From Bryopsis sp. KO-2023 (taxonomy: Eukaryota; Chlorophyta; Ulvophyceae; Bryopsidales; Bryopsidaceae), in NCBI GenBank assembly GCA_030272585.1, contig BSYQ01000003.1, forward strand, positions 5,518,001 to 5,582,000: 64,000 bases of DNA, given 5' to 3'. The notes below the pieces were generated by a model that was not told where the DNA came from, made no database searches, and saw nothing but the letters and a program-made list of their open reading frames with translations. Made by a program: the position numbers and the translations under genes. Numbering within the stretch: position 1 is the first letter of the stretch; every line of letters begins with the position of its first letter. Below are positions 34,697 to 47,951 of the stretch, piece after piece.

Positions 34697-37600
34697 TCAA
34701 CCTGTGTTTCTCATACCAGCTGCTATTCCGTTAATAGTGATCATAAGGGCCTCCCTGAAGCGCGAGTTTGTGGGATCCTTTCGCAGTCTCCTCAATATTT
34801 CTACTTGCAAAATGTTGATGGGGTCGATGTATGGGTTCCTCATCTCGATCAAGCAACGCAGAGTGGTGTTGTTTTCACACAGCCTGTTATGGCCAGCAAT
34901 CTGCATCGAAGAATGGAAAAACACAATCACCAGATTTTCCTTTTCCATAAATGCATGCAAACGAAAGGATTGATCCAATCTGGGGTGCAGAATGCTACTC
35001 GTTTAGAATTCTGAGCGGTATTTTGATGATGAGTCCGACAAAGTAAACACGAACTATGATGCTGCCCTTCTATCTAAGAAAACAATGTTCAAATTTGCCT
35101 AACTTTTGTTCATCAGTCCATATCGGGTGCCTAGTTTTAGGATAATCGAATCCTCCATTCTTTCCAGGGCTTACTTGGAGAATGGAGTTAGCAGTTTTGT
35201 CGAATTTCTTCCGTAGCTCGTGTCCCAATGCCTTCTCCTTTTCGTCCTCCACCAACACATCATCGTAAAGCTTGGCGATCCGCATGTCGGTTTTGGCCAG
35301 AATCATCTCGATCAAATCCATAGTGGACTGGAAAAAGGGCCAGTCCCTGTACATATCCCTCAACATCTGCAACTTGCCAGCTTCGATGGCCTCTCCCAGA
35401 GCATCCCCCATCCCCAGCCACGACGGCAAAACCAACCTCGTCTGCGTCCAAGCAAAAATCCAAGGAATCGCCCGGAGGGTGGAAATGTCACGTTGACCAG
35501 TGTTTTGCCTCCGGGTCGGCCTCGATGCGATGTTCATGTTTCCTAGTTCGGATTCAGGGGTTGCATGATGGAAGTATCCCAGGAACTGGGGGTGTTCGAT
35601 GACCTCTCTGTAGGTTCTGCATGCAGAGTCGCTGAGTTCATCCATGAAGGTTCGCCATTCTTGGCAACTGGGAGGACTGGGTGGTGTCAGGGTGGCCAAG
35701 AGCACAGCCGTGTTGCAGATTTCCAGCTGGCCTTGGGCAACAGCTGGAATACCGAACTTCGCTTGCACCATTTCTCCCTGGAGTCAGACAGAAGCCACTC
35801 GTGAGCAAAATTCTAGCCAATGCTCTTAAAACAGCCTCAAAATGACTTGGAGGAATCTCATTTAATTTTTTCACAGAAAGCTCAGAAAATTCTATTCGAG
35901 TGTTGTGGACAAGGTATTAAGTACCACCTGAACAGAAGGGGTTTCAAGCAACCAGTCAGAATGAGTGTGATAGAACACTCACCTGCTCAGTAATCCTCAA
36001 TTTCCCCCCGATCGAGCCTGGTGGTTGCGATTGAATAGCAAGCCACATGGGTCCCCCTCCCCGCCCAATACTGCCTCCACGTCCATGAAACAAGCTCAAC
36101 CTAATGCCATGTTTCTTGGAAACTTCAACCAGCGTCTCCTGACACTTGTACAGAGCCCAACTGGCCGCCAGCCTCCCCGCATCCTTGCCAGAATCGGAGT
36201 ACCCCAGCATGACCTCTTGGTGATTGTCATGCGATTCTTGCAGACTCTTCCGGTAAACGTCCAGGGAAAACAGCTTATCCATCACATTGCCTGCCTCCGC
36301 CAGATCGGATAAGGTTTCAAACAGCGGAATGATTCTGAGGGAACTCGCGTAGTCGGGTTTTGTCCCAGTTTCTGCAGCAAGCATGTTGGTAGCTTCTCGC
36401 ATCAGGAGCTCCACAGCTAGGACATCGCTGGGCTTGGATGCCATGCTGATTACGTAAGCCCCCAGGGAGCCTCTCCCCAGCTCAGCAGCCACTCGAAATG
36501 TGGCCAGCAGCTCGCTGCACTCCTCAGAAAAGGGCATGTTTGAGGGAATCAATGGCCTATCCCACAACAGCTCTTTCCTCTGAAAACAATAGAACAAAGA
36601 AAACTTGTTGGTAGATAGACACTCCAGTACCAATCCACAGCACGATATTCTGCAAATCAAATATGCAACATTTTGAACCAGGCGGTCCGCAGATCGATGA
36701 GTTTCACAACACTAAATTCGCTTCCCATCGTGGATATTACCAGGAACTCGACTCTCTTTTCCTCGTCCCATTCCTTGTATGAGCCATACTCCAGGTAGCT
36801 GGTGATTTCATCCAACGCTGCGGTGTGCTTGGCCGAGTGTTGTCTTATATCCAGTTTCATGAGAGTGGTACCGAAGCAAAACAAGCGCCGAAGCAAATCC
36901 AGCAGTCTGCCATCAGCGATGACGCCAGCCCCGCACTCCCACAAAGACCTGCCACAGAAATTTCCAGCAAAGAGTTATTAAACAATCTTGACACCACAAC
37001 TTTTTGTGTTAATTTCTTAAAACGCCCGACCACGTCATGGATGCTAAGTTTGCAAGGCACCAAATTCCATTCTGCATGGCATGTAGTCGGTCCTGGAGCG
37101 AACCCCCAACTCCCCAACTCCCCCAGTCAAGCTGACATCAGAAAAAAATTGAAAAAATTGAAAAATTGAAAAAAACATTGAACGAGGGAAAGGAACCAAC
37201 CGACCTGTAAACAGCAAGAAGAGGCTCCGTCAATGATTCAGGCGTGTCATACCACTCCCCATCCTCAGGCGGGGGCGTCTGACCAGACAGCATGTCTTCC
37301 ATCCTCCTTTTTGTGAGTATCAGTTTCGTCCGGACTTCGCCCAGCACGACCCTGTAGGGATGGTACCCTTCATGCACCTGCGCAGGGTTCAGCAGATCGT
37401 CCATCGTTTTGGCATCCACCGAATTGACCCTTCCTTTCTTTTTGGTGTTGGCGCTGGAAGGGGAGGAGATGGAGTCTTGCTCGGAAAGGGTGGCCGACAC
37501 TGTGGATGAGGAGGCCTGATATGGAAAAAAAACGTGACTTGAGTTGACAGCTATCTCTAAGGATTGAGATCAACAATATCATAGAGTAATTTTTCATCAG

Positions 37601-40600
37601 GTCAGAGTGGGTTATTCTCAATATGACTTTCTTTTCCAACTTAAATGGTTCCCTGGCCACATGAAGAATAAACGTTTCCCCAGGGAGGTTGATATGAATT
37701 GCTTCTACTCTGAATTCTCACCTTGTGAACAGCAAGTGGTGGAGTCATTGGCGACTGCAGAGAAAGCAACCACACGTACATTCAGTAGAAAAATGACGAA
37801 TGCTGACAACATCATAGTAGCGGACAGATTCACCCCTCGAAATGAACACTGCTCCCTGTCGCGAGGCCCAAAAAAAACGATCCCAAGGTAGCATTTTCTC
37901 GGGGGAAAAAAATGAATAAATCCTGCAACAGATGGAAATTTGTGGGACGGTGACGTGTTTATGGCAAATAATGGAAAACGACACTCACCCTTGGTTCCTG
38001 GGAAGTCTGTGATTCAAGCTTTTGAGGGGGTTTCATGGTGGCAGATGCTGGCGGACTTGGAGGTATGTTGGTTTCGCTCACCACCTCAGGCAGAGTGTGG
38101 GGCAAACACGGCATCCCGATGAATGAATCGTTTACTCGCTGCTGGACCGAATTGAAGGAAGTTCCGGTGTTTGGCTGAACGCCTGTCGAGCACTAGTGAT
38201 CCTCTCAATGAAAACTTCCAGTTTGTGCCAAAAACATGACTGCACTGTGGACGGGGAATATGAGAGATCAGGTGAACACCAGCTTGACTCAATGCCAGCC
38301 CATTGGATTAGATGTGACATCTCCTGGCAGCAACCAATTTTCGTTTTCTAAAGGGTGGATTGTTTGCTCTTCTTGTATGAATGAGACTTGGTCAGCATAC
38401 CTTCCGACTCGTAAATGTTGAAGCTGTCCAAGGGAGTGTGGCGCTGATCTTCCTCCTCACCATCCTTTTTTTTCTCCAGGATCTTGCGATTCATTTGCCA
38501 AATCGTGGAGTTGCATTTGCTCATGGACAGCTGAACGATTTCACAATGAGGGTGCATGAGTAAACATTGGAAAAAAACAACGAAAACCAGAATAACAAGA
38601 CTGAAACATCATTTCAGAGCATTTTTTTTGGATCTGTGCATCCTGTCACTTTCTACAGCGTTTTATTCATTCTATTTTATTTTTTCAGCCCAGTTCTCGG
38701 ACATCGATTTCCCGATTGGTGGTGGAAAGCTCACCTCAAATCTCAACACATCCACCTCCCTCAAATACAAATCAGCAGCGATCCATCGAGCCAGGCATGA
38801 AACATTTCTGGTGACCTCAGCAGTCACATTAGGGTTGCCATCCCTGTCACCACCCATCCACGAACCGAATTTCAAGATCTGGGCATCCACAGGCAGATCC
38901 TTCCCTGCGGATACACTAAGGCTTGCATCAGGTCAGGTTGCAGTACTGGCCACACTGCAAAACCACAAGGTGAGCAACCTAAACTCAGGCAGTCCACCCC
39001 GGCACCCTGCTACAGTGAGGCCCTGGATGTAGAAGTGGATCTCAATCCAAGAGGGGGATGCTGATGCTTTTAACTGTTCTGTTTTCATTATCGGTTTCTG
39101 ACTTCTGAGGTTTACTGGAGAAAAACGAAGGGTATGACATGTGCGCTCCACCTTGACCCCCAGCTGAACTAAACTGTATTTTTTTAATTTTAGTTAAATT
39201 TGAGTCAAGTTTGGTTGATTCTGAAGGCCGAGTGAGTGAGTTGCTTCCCCCCATTCGTCACTGTAAGTGCATCCCTCTCTGCAGTACCTGTGAATTTCCT
39301 CAACGCCTCACTGAGCTTTCGCAGACATGATGGAATCGCAGACCACAAAGATTGCTCCACGATGTGCAGCCCACCACGAGCCTCTGAAAAAAAACAAAAA
39401 AATAAATCCAAGAAATTTGTTTCAATGGCCACCAACAACAAAACTCAACGAAGCATTAACACGACCATTGGGAAAAATACATATATGTTTATTTTACCAT
39501 CGACAGGTGTAGGTTTTTTTCGCCTGAGCTCCTCTGTTTGCCAAAGTGCCGAGACTTCCCTAACCAACTCCTCGATGACCGCTTCCTTTTCATGGGGTGT
39601 CAAATCAGATCTGAAAAGCAATCACACAGAGGTTGGCATTGTTTCAAATAAACCTGCCAATGATTTTTTTAAAATAAAACCCTGAACGAAAAATAGTCTG
39701 GTTCTATTTCAGGGTGACTGTTTTTTGAAATTTTTTCTCAGCTGTGCTTTCTCAACCATGTTGTGAAAATGTTTTTCTGAATGACGGGCCCGCCACCCTA
39801 AAACCAGTCAACCAGGTTTCCCCACTACTCATGGGCAATTAATGATCTTTGATCTAACTCATGTTACAGTTTACAGCATCGGCCGCCAAAAAATCAATGC
39901 GCATTCTAAATCAAATTCAGCGCATTGATCGAAAAAAGGCCTCTCTTCGAGCTAGATGTTATATAATCATGCATTTCTGCACATGTTTTTCTGTTCACCT
40001 ATCGTTTTGCTGGAGAAGAGCTGCAATTTTGGTGTGCTTGTATTGAAGAGTTCGTCGCAGCACTTGAGTGGGATGGGCGGTCAACACAATCTCCAACGAC
40101 TGGCAAAACCATCGATAATTAACCTCATTTCAATGGAAATTCAACATATGCATGCATACATGATGCATGCAAAAAATAACACCATGCACTGGCTGGGGGA
40201 AAGACCGTTTTATGGGCATGTTCGATGGACCAAGAAATTTTTATATTTGTGTTGACAGGAGGTGTTGAAAGTTCCAGCCTACTTGGTTGCAAACTGCGGT
40301 GTATAATTCCTCGGGGGTCACTCCTGCGGCGAGCAACTTTTGGAAAACTTCCTCGTACGACTGCGCCGAAAGCTGTCCAGCACGACTTTTCCTCACCCTG
40401 CGAATAACGCACACACGCAAAACAAACACAAAAATCAAAGATCAGGGGTGATTCGTTTGCACGTGCCAGGGAAACTGCCAGAGAAGTCGGGGATGGACAC
40501 CAACCGGTGATGAAGTTCGGCGATGCCAGTGAGATTCAGGTAGTGACCACAGGATCTCGCGAGGGGTAACGCTTTCGTGACGGGCATTTTCGACAAGTCG

Positions 40601-41103
40601 GCGACGAGCTTTCTGGACAGGGCCTCTGATGCCTCCTGCGTTACACCACACGTGACGACCGTACGCGCGTTAGGGTCAGGACGCAGAAAAATAAAGCGAT
40701 GGCCTGCTGCTGCTCCCTTCACAAGCTCCTCACCATATCCGACTTTCTCGCCAGTTGAGACGCACATGACGCCAGCACTCGGATGCTTTCGACCTGAGAA
40801 TTGAGAAAAGGAAAATCTTCTCAAACGACAAACCGTCAAGAGGTAGAGCGTCTGCGATACGACGACGGAACACCCATAGCTGACCTTCTGGAAATCCTCC
40901 TCGCCGATCTCGAGTCGAAGGCAGTCGTCGAGCAGAGATCCCAACAATTTGCAATCGTCTTCGAGGGGGGCGAGAGGGTATTCCTGCGAATCACATGCGA
41001 GGGGTTATACTCCTTTTCACGTTACCGGGCGCTCTCCAGCGAAGTAAAACGCTGCGAAGTGGCGCACCTGGGCGTAGTGGAAATCATCCGTGCTATCCGT
41101 CAT
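34697..41103 (-). CDS. Bacterial-type phosphoenolpyruvate carboxylase (BTPC)
   Basis: Seventeen exons, all in phase, 5' to 3': 41103-41068, 40983-40885, 40793-40734, 40635-40505, 40397-40283, 40099-39999, 39610-39498, 39383-39288, 38904-38735, 38530-38401, 38244-38136, 38055-37989, 37515-37205, 36948-36741, 36579-35983, 35777-35175 and 34900-34697, giving 1,049 aa. Motifs run in order: [26 protein letters not shown] (catalytic His), [88 protein letters not shown] and [14 protein letters not shown]. The RNTG end and the lack of an N-terminal phospho-Ser motif mark the bacterial type; plant-type enzymes end QNTG. About 100 Ser/Pro/Glu-rich residues before HPYRV match the disordered insert of plant and algal BTPCs. 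The enzyme adds bicarbonate to PEP to make oxaloacetate; in algae and plants BTPC can join class-2 complexes with plant-type PEPC. Confidence 0.95.
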
Positions 41104-43525
41104 TTTGAAAGGAGTTGCACTCGCAGGCTGTTCCGCCAAACCGACGTTTTGAACTCCGTCAGGTTACTCACATTTTCGAAACAAGAAGATACGATTAGTG
41201 AGGAATCAGATATAAATAGCATGTATGGTGTTGAATTTGATTCGACACCCACAAATTTCCCCCAGTCCACCAATACAAGCCCCTGTGGACTCCACAGGCT
41301 GTGGAGGCGCCCAGCAGGTGGAGCTCAGCACACTCCACGGACGTTGATGTATATGCATCTTGGATCCAAGATCCTTGGAGACAGGAAGAGTAAGGCTCCC
41401 TGAACATTTGTAGCTCTGGCATCTCTTTTAGCTTAATAATCTTTATTTTTTTCTTCGGAATGGTGGGATTTCCTTTCTCTAGGGAGCTTTCTTTTGGGTG
41501 GGTTTTCTTTTTGTTGTTCTTACCTTGTAGTACTCTGGCATTATGGGGGGGGTGATGGGCTCTTTTTGCTGCAATGTAATCGATTGATTCCTTCCTGAAC
41601 ATTTCCAACAATAATAATCGTACAACTGAACACCGTAGGAAATTCGTTTCTCAAACCCACCAAGTCACTTTACATCCCTTTCGTTGAGCGGTCTTGGCCA
41701 ACATTTCATAGTGGCGCTTCTGCAAAACTTTTTTTGATGTACTGGGTTGGGTTTGGTCAAGTTAGAAATGCTAACCCAACCCATTCCACAACTTGGTGGT
41801 TCTTTGGGGTGCGGACTGGCCCAGAAAAAAAATCAATGATTCATTAAGCAATTAAATATTAAAGAAAACTCTTCGAAGACATGTAGGTATTTCTTACAGC
41901 AGTGCATATGTGTGCACCGAACATATCCACATGTCTTTTCTATTTATTCTAACCTTCTAACAACAGCAAAAAAAAGCACACCCTCCCGTTCCAGAAAAAA
42001 AAAGATGTCCCACAATCCCCTTCTACGCAAAAATGATCCCCCTCAAAAATGTATGCTATTAACTTTTGAAATATCCTCAACCGTTTTCGTGGCGTGTACT
42101 AGATTTTAAACCCCCCAACCCCCCCCCCCCCCCTTTACATAGGCAAAGTAGGGATCATCTGAATTTAGTCAATGTCATAATGCCAATTAAACAAATAGGG
42201 CCCTCTCTGGACAACAACGCGGCCAAACCATTTTCTTTCACAAGCAACCTTTTTCTGTATCTTCTCCTCCCCCCTCCCCCCTTCTTTTTATCCATCCTTA
42301 TATACAAACCGTGATGGCTTTCCAACTTCAGGGGGGAAAAAACAAAGAAAACAACAAATCCAGGTGCTCCAGTCTTAATTATTTCAGCCGTCAAGTAAAT
42401 TCTTTTTTTCCATTTTCCTCATAACCCTAACCCCCGTTGAGACCTCGGACGAATATCGCAATTTAAAAAAAATGTACATATAGAGCCCCCCGCACATAGC
42501 CAAAAGCCCACAAACCACATTTCTGAGGTGCTTATTCCGTCAAACAAAAAAAGCATCGAATGACAGAAAATGAAAAATCAACCCTTTTCTCTCCTTTTCT
42601 TCCTTGTTTTTTTTTTGGACCTCGAGAGTTCGGTCAAAAGACAGGAAAGCTCGAGAAAAAACTCTCTCGTGCAATGCCTGCCTTTTTGCAAAACATACCC
42701 CACAGGCCTCGAAAACTTTTCAAAAGCGCTTAGCGTTGTTTTCTTCTTTTTTTCCCCTACTATGTTCGTATCTATTCGTTGCGATTCCATGATAGTCTTG
42801 ATTGATTGACCTTTCATCACGAAAAATTTCTTTTTCCTCCACCAAAAACTCTCGTCCTTCATTTCTGTTTTTTTTTTCCCTTCTTTTTTTCGCTCCAGGA
42901 TTTTTTGGTTTACTTTCTTTTTTTTCCTTTTGAATCCCTTGTCTCACTCTTTTCTCTCTCCCCCACACGAGGAACCCCAAAATAGCTTCTTAGCTTTTGT
43001 TTTTCTTTCTAAAAAAAAAAAACGGCCTTTTTCTCTCTCTCTCTCTCTTTCTCACACTTTCTCTCTCCCTCTCACTGTGTTCTTTTTTTTTAAATCAGAA
43101 ACCACAGTCCACCGGTCGTCTTTCCTTCCCCCCTCCCCACACTCCCCTCCCCCTCTTTTTTTTCCTTTTTTTTTTCCTTTTTTTTCCAAACGATTCCTTT
43201 TTCGATATATATAGAGTCAAAACACGCACAAACTAACAAACCATTCCCACGTCCTTAACGACCGATCGACTGAACGAGCGAAACATCCGTTACTCAGTTT
43301 CTAAAATTAGAATATGCATATGCACACAAACACACACATATATACATATATAATACATTCGCACCACGGGCTCCGATCCCGGCTTCGCCACTATCGTGTC
43401 ATGTCATTTCGAGAGTAATATAATTTTGTTATTTCGCCGACCGTGCACAGCCTCTCTTTTGCCAGCGAGATTAGGCACTTGGGGGAAATTGAAATCAAAA
43501 AGAAAAAGAAAAAGAAAAAATATCA
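41104..43525. other. Gene-poor stretch between PEPC and the membrane-protein gene
   Basis: Contains the PEPC 5' flank and the 3' flank of the gene at 43526-45241. 42.1-43.2 kb is strongly T/C-rich with long homopolymers; a CA/TA microsatellite lies at about 43315-43350. I see no supported exon on either strand. Confidence 0.55.
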
Positions 43526-45241
43526 TCATTCATCTTGACAATCCTCCCTACAATTGAGAACTTCCGTAAGGGCCCCCTCCAGGGCAAGATCCACACCATC
43601 CGACTCCGACGCACTCAGCAATGCTTTCATGGCCATCGATCGCTCCCGCTTGTCCAGCGGGGGCTCCCCTTGATCAGCAAGCAATCTATCAACCGCGCCG
43701 AGAATTTCCTGTAAGAGTTCATGAAGGTATTTTTTTGGGGGGGGGGGGAGAAACACACCAGCACGTTAACTCCCAGCGTCTTTTTCTACCAACGGACTGA
43801 ACTCAGTTGAATTAGAGTGCGTGTGTTTAAAAAGATGTGAATCTCCTGGGGTTTTCCTTCATCATTAAGTTTAGCCAGTGCCCGGCATCTCTGGCGACTG
43901 TATCGATTTCGATATTACAGTCACAGTTGCTGCAAATTCTCACTGCCAAATCAATTTTCCTCAGCATCACAAGCAACACACATTTCATTTTTTTTGCTTT
44001 CTTTTGGGGCAAAAAAAAGAATCCACCCCCTCACCTTCCAGTCGTCATTCAGGTCAGTCATAGCATATTCGTTCAGGATTTGCAACGCCCCCAGGCTATG
44101 AATGGACGACAACACCTCCTCATCGAGCCCCGAAGAAGTCCTTGTATACTGTCGAATCAACCGCCCCGAATTTCCAGCCTCCCCATGATACTGGGCTGGG
44201 TCCAAATTCTCCCTCCGACTGGACTCTTCCGATTCCGCTCTCCTGTCTGACATGTGTCGACTGTCACTACCACTCCCCCGAGATTCACGATCGCTGGAGC
44301 TGTGTTCATTCTCCGACTCGTCAAGTGGTGACTGCTGTTGCTGTGACTGCTGTTGGTCAGCGGTGGAGGAATCGATCGGGATCACAGTTGTCTGTGGGTC
44401 ACCGTCGCCAGGGGGCGACTGATCATGTCTGGAGAACATGGACGAATGGGGTGTGTTGGAGCTGTAGCTTTTCGGCACTGGGAACGGATTCGATAGATGG
44501 GAGGCTTGCAAAGATTGCAGTTCGAAACCGTTGGAGGTCGTCAGAAGCTTGTGCTTGTGCATGGACATCGGTGCAAAGTTGAATTCTTCCGTTGCGGAGA
44601 CTTGGCTTGGGGGAGGCCTCATTCCAGGATGGCCAGCCGCAGCGATCGTTCCTGGACGCCCGACTATACGCCAGTTGTTGAGAGCCTCTGCCTGACATGA
44701 AGGAATCACAACACACACCCAGTCTCACCCCACCGATCTGGTTATTTAAGCAAACACAGGGAGGGCAAACGGCTTCTGAGATTCTGTTCCAGAATTCGCT
44801 GCAGGGCAATCTCTCAATGGCCTGATTTCATAGGTGAAGGGGCATTTGCTATTTCTGATAAGATTGGTCCGCAAGAAGTGGCCAATGGACAGCAGTAAAG
44901 TTGCGGATCAAGCATAAGAATGGTAGAACACGTCAGTCTGCGTAGCACGCATTACTGTTCCCCGTGCTAGCACAGCCCTCCGCAAAAAACAAAAAAGTTT
45001 CCAGATCTCCGTGCGAGAAGGGCCGTAGAACAAAAAAGGCCACCGAGCTGTAAACTGGTAAGTACAGCAGGGGGTAACGGTCACGAAAACAACGGGTGAC
45101 ATAACAAAAACGTACCTCCCGCTTCTCTTTCTCGCGTTTCTTCAAGAGCCACAACGCCGTGAGGATGCCAACCACAGATCCCACGACGAGCCCCAGAAAC
45201 AAACTGATCACCACCCAGCCCGCCGCTGAGATTCCTCCCAT
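43526..45241 (-). CDS. Unrecognised single-pass membrane protein, Ser/Gln-rich
   Basis: Three exons in phase: 45241-45116, 44691-44035 and 43708-43526, giving 321 aa. Residues 8-33 form one membrane helix (GWVVISLFLGLVVGSVVGIL), followed at once by KKREKEKRE, so the long C-terminal part should face the cytosol (positive-inside rule). The middle holds a Ser/Asp/Gln-rich disordered segment (QQQSQQQQSPLDESENEHSS). The C-terminal 90 residues look helical: LSSIHSLGALQILNEYAMTD, then EILGAVDRLLADQGEPPLD and MAMKALLSASES, and could be a binding module. No family is recognised. The gene is head-to-head with the plastid-like gene at 45749. Confidence 0.6.
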
Positions 45242-45748
45242 ACTGCTGCATTTACACTCACATTGAATTCTCCCTTGAGAAAACTGTTCTCCGCCCTGCA
45301 GCCACGAACACAGCCAATCTCAAAAACATCACCACCACCATGGTCGAAGCACTGGAAAACACGTCAGATCACGGAACCGCAAAAACACAGGAGTTTTTTT
45401 ATCAGCGGTGGGGAGAAGCCGAGAAAGAATGGCATCCCGAGACGAGGGTATGGGTTCGAAGCAAAACATGCGAAAGGCTCGTGGGGCCTCACCGCTTCTG
45501 TCATCTCCCAGCCACGTCCAAAATAAAAAAGGGGGAGCGAACCGGGCAGCTGGCTGAGGACGGTCGTCGCTCGCAGAGCTTGGCCCAAATGTATTACACA
45601 AAACACCTGGTGAAATGTTCACACAACAGTCAGTCCACGTGCGGCCCAACAAAGGGGTTGAATCTGTCCCAATAGAGTTCGTCCAAGAATCGTATCTGCT
45701 TCTCCACAGTTTGGATTTTTTTTTCCCCTCCCAAAAACACAGGGCCAC
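45242..45748. promoter_or_regulatory. Divergent intergenic region, membrane protein (-) and plastid-like protein (+)
   Basis: About 507 bases separate the two start codons. An open frame at 45340-45675 on the plus strand has no family signature and is taken as leader sequence. Confidence 0.35.
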
Positions 45749-47494
45749 ATGGATTCTCGACTCATCAGTCGCCAAGCATTTTGCTGCTCGAGTCCATGCT
45801 CCAATTTTCGAGGCACCATCAACCGTGTGGGGTTCAGGCCTCGGTCGCTGTCGGCCCGCAAGCACTGCGAAACGCGTGGAAAGGTTTTGGTAAGGTGGGG
45901 TCCACCTCCTTTCGCCACAGCTTGCTCAAGAAATAATTTTCTTGTGCGATTTTTTTTTTTTTGAATGTTTTGAAATTATGGTTGAAGATTGGTGGTGTTT
46001 GGGGAAAATGTGTGTGTGTGTGCAGGAGTGGAGTAACTGATGGAGATGTGGACCTCGAAGATGCTGCTGAGGCCTTCATGAAAGAACAAGCAGCCCTGGA
46101 GGCTGGAAGTGAGCAACACCATTGATCCAAAATAGATCCACTAAAAAACAAGTTGCCATAGAGATACAGTGGAAGCTTCTTCTCATCTTGTTTGTGCATG
46201 AAGTTGAAGCAATGGATGGATCCGCTGATGCTTTTTGGGTTTTTGTTCGTTTTTTGCAGGCGATATGGTGAAACTGGAAAAAGTTGTGGGAAGCGACGTT
46301 GTGCCCGATGAGGTGAATCCAGCGCAGCATTTATTTTGATGCGTATATATTGTTATCTATACATTGTTTCCTGCATTGCTGGATGTGTCTGCCAGTCTCG
46401 CAAACTTTCAATAAATTTTTTCCAAAATGGCCTGATTTTTTGGATAATCGTTTTTTGTGCATACAATTATCACAGAAAGCCAAGGAGTATTGTCGGGATG
46501 TCGTGGCTGTGATCGAGAAGTTGGTCAGTCTCCGTGAAATGACCTTCAACGAAATCAAGCTCACCGTTTCGATCGATGATCCTTTGGCTAGGGACCGCAG
46601 ATCTGTTGGCATAGAGGTATAAGTTTGATTTCGGTCAATTTCAGTATCAGATCTTCTCTGATCTTCTTGATCCTCTTCTCTTGGAGCTTTTCAAAACGCT
46701 CAATCGGCCCCAACTGACCAATTCTTTTAAAAAAAAGGACAAGTGAGCAGGTGCACAATCGAACCCTGCCCCAATCAATAAATCGCTGATGTGGACTGGA
46801 CCATCCAGGATGATTCCGGAGCTTCCAGGGAAGAGATTGCTGCAGCTTTGGTGGAGGTCAACGAGGGTCGTATCCCCAAAGATAGAATCGCCCTGAAAGT
46901 GCTCAGGGAGGAACTGGTGAATTGGCCCTCGCTGGAAGTCAAGCCAAAGCAGGCCGCAGAGAAACCTTCGAATGGTGGGTGGTGGGGCTAGGAGGTGAGC
47001 TATGGTGCGATCCAACCTCGATGAGAAAGTTTGTACATGTGGAAATGTAGTTATTCAATTTCACAGCGCCCCGTTTCATTTCATTGTTGTGAAAACCCTT
47101 ATGACCCCACCATCAGTTTCAAGAAAATTCATCATCCTTAGCCATGGTGTTGTCATTTTGGTAGAGTCTTGTGTGGACTGAAGACAGGTCAATGTAAAGA
47201 GCAAATTTAGATTGTGGTGGGGTCAGCCCCACACCAGTGATCCACCGATTGTTGAGTTTTTATTTGAACTTGAAATCCTGTGTTTTTATGTGGATAGGAT
47301 ACAATCAGGAGGCGGGGTGGCGAGGGGATCAAGCCCGACCCCCCATCGGCCGTGATAAAGATGAGAAACCACAGTCGTTGGAGGATATGCTGCCAGAGTG
47401 GATGGGCTACAGTTTCCTCTATATAGTTTCTGCGATCCCCCTCTTTATTGGTCTGTTCGTGGTGTTCACCTTATTTGTGAATTCTCTGCAATAA
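45749..47494 (+). CDS. Predicted plastid membrane protein, family not recognised
   Basis: Six exons: 45749 to about 45894, 46026-46108, 46260-46312, 46476-46616, 46809-46974 and 47298-47494, giving about 261 aa. The first exon encodes a Ser/Arg-rich, acid-free leader (MDSRLISRQAFCCSSPCSNF) typical of chloroplast transit peptides. The frame requires the GTGGGG donor at 45895 rather than the better-looking GTAAGG at 45890, so this join is the weakest. The mature part has AKEYCRDVVAVIEKLVSLRE, the block SREEIAAALVEVNEGRIPKD, an acidic linker, and a C-terminal membrane helix (YSFLYIVSAIPLFIGLFVVF) ending FVNSLQ. The design suggests a thylakoid or envelope protein with a soluble domain (inference). 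No function is claimed. Confidence 0.6.
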
Positions 47495-47951
47495 CCCAAT
47501 GTGATACTGGGATCCGATCGCTTTCCTGTTCGTTCTTTCCCATATGACTATTTTTGTTCTTCTCTGTATGGCGGGTTTTTGTCATTTCTTTCTTTCGTCT
47601 TTCTGAATTTTTTGCCGAGGGGTTGAGGAGAGACAGTTTTGGCCGTTTGTTTGTGTAAGCCTGGCGTATTGACTGAGCAACTTTCACAGACCAGCCAGGG
47701 GGCTGCGGGCTTGTACATCATGATTTCATCTCCTGAAATCGTGATCCCATCCAAAGAACATAAGCAACATTCTCTGTACAGTCACAGCAACATGCGCATG
47801 TATACACCATATGGTGCTTATCTCATAGTGGCAGCAGCTCAAGCCCCATTCAACATTCTTGAGGCACCTGCAAGTCAGAGAAGCAACCACACAACCTGTC
47901 CGACGGAAAGATGAGAGCGTGTTGCATTCTAGTATTTTATAATGCAACATT

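Noticed and set aside
34697-41103. PEPC as evidence of bacterial DNA
   Set aside because: The gene has 16 spliceosomal introns, and bacterial-type PEPC is a normal nuclear gene in green algae and plants.
43326-43352. TATA-rich stretch as a promoter
   Set aside because: It is a CA/TA microsatellite downstream of a minus-strand gene with no plus-strand gene starting nearby.
45340-45675. 111-codon plus-strand frame before the plastid-like gene
   Set aside because: No family signature, a different frame from the following exons, and it is opposite no conserved feature; taken as leader sequence.
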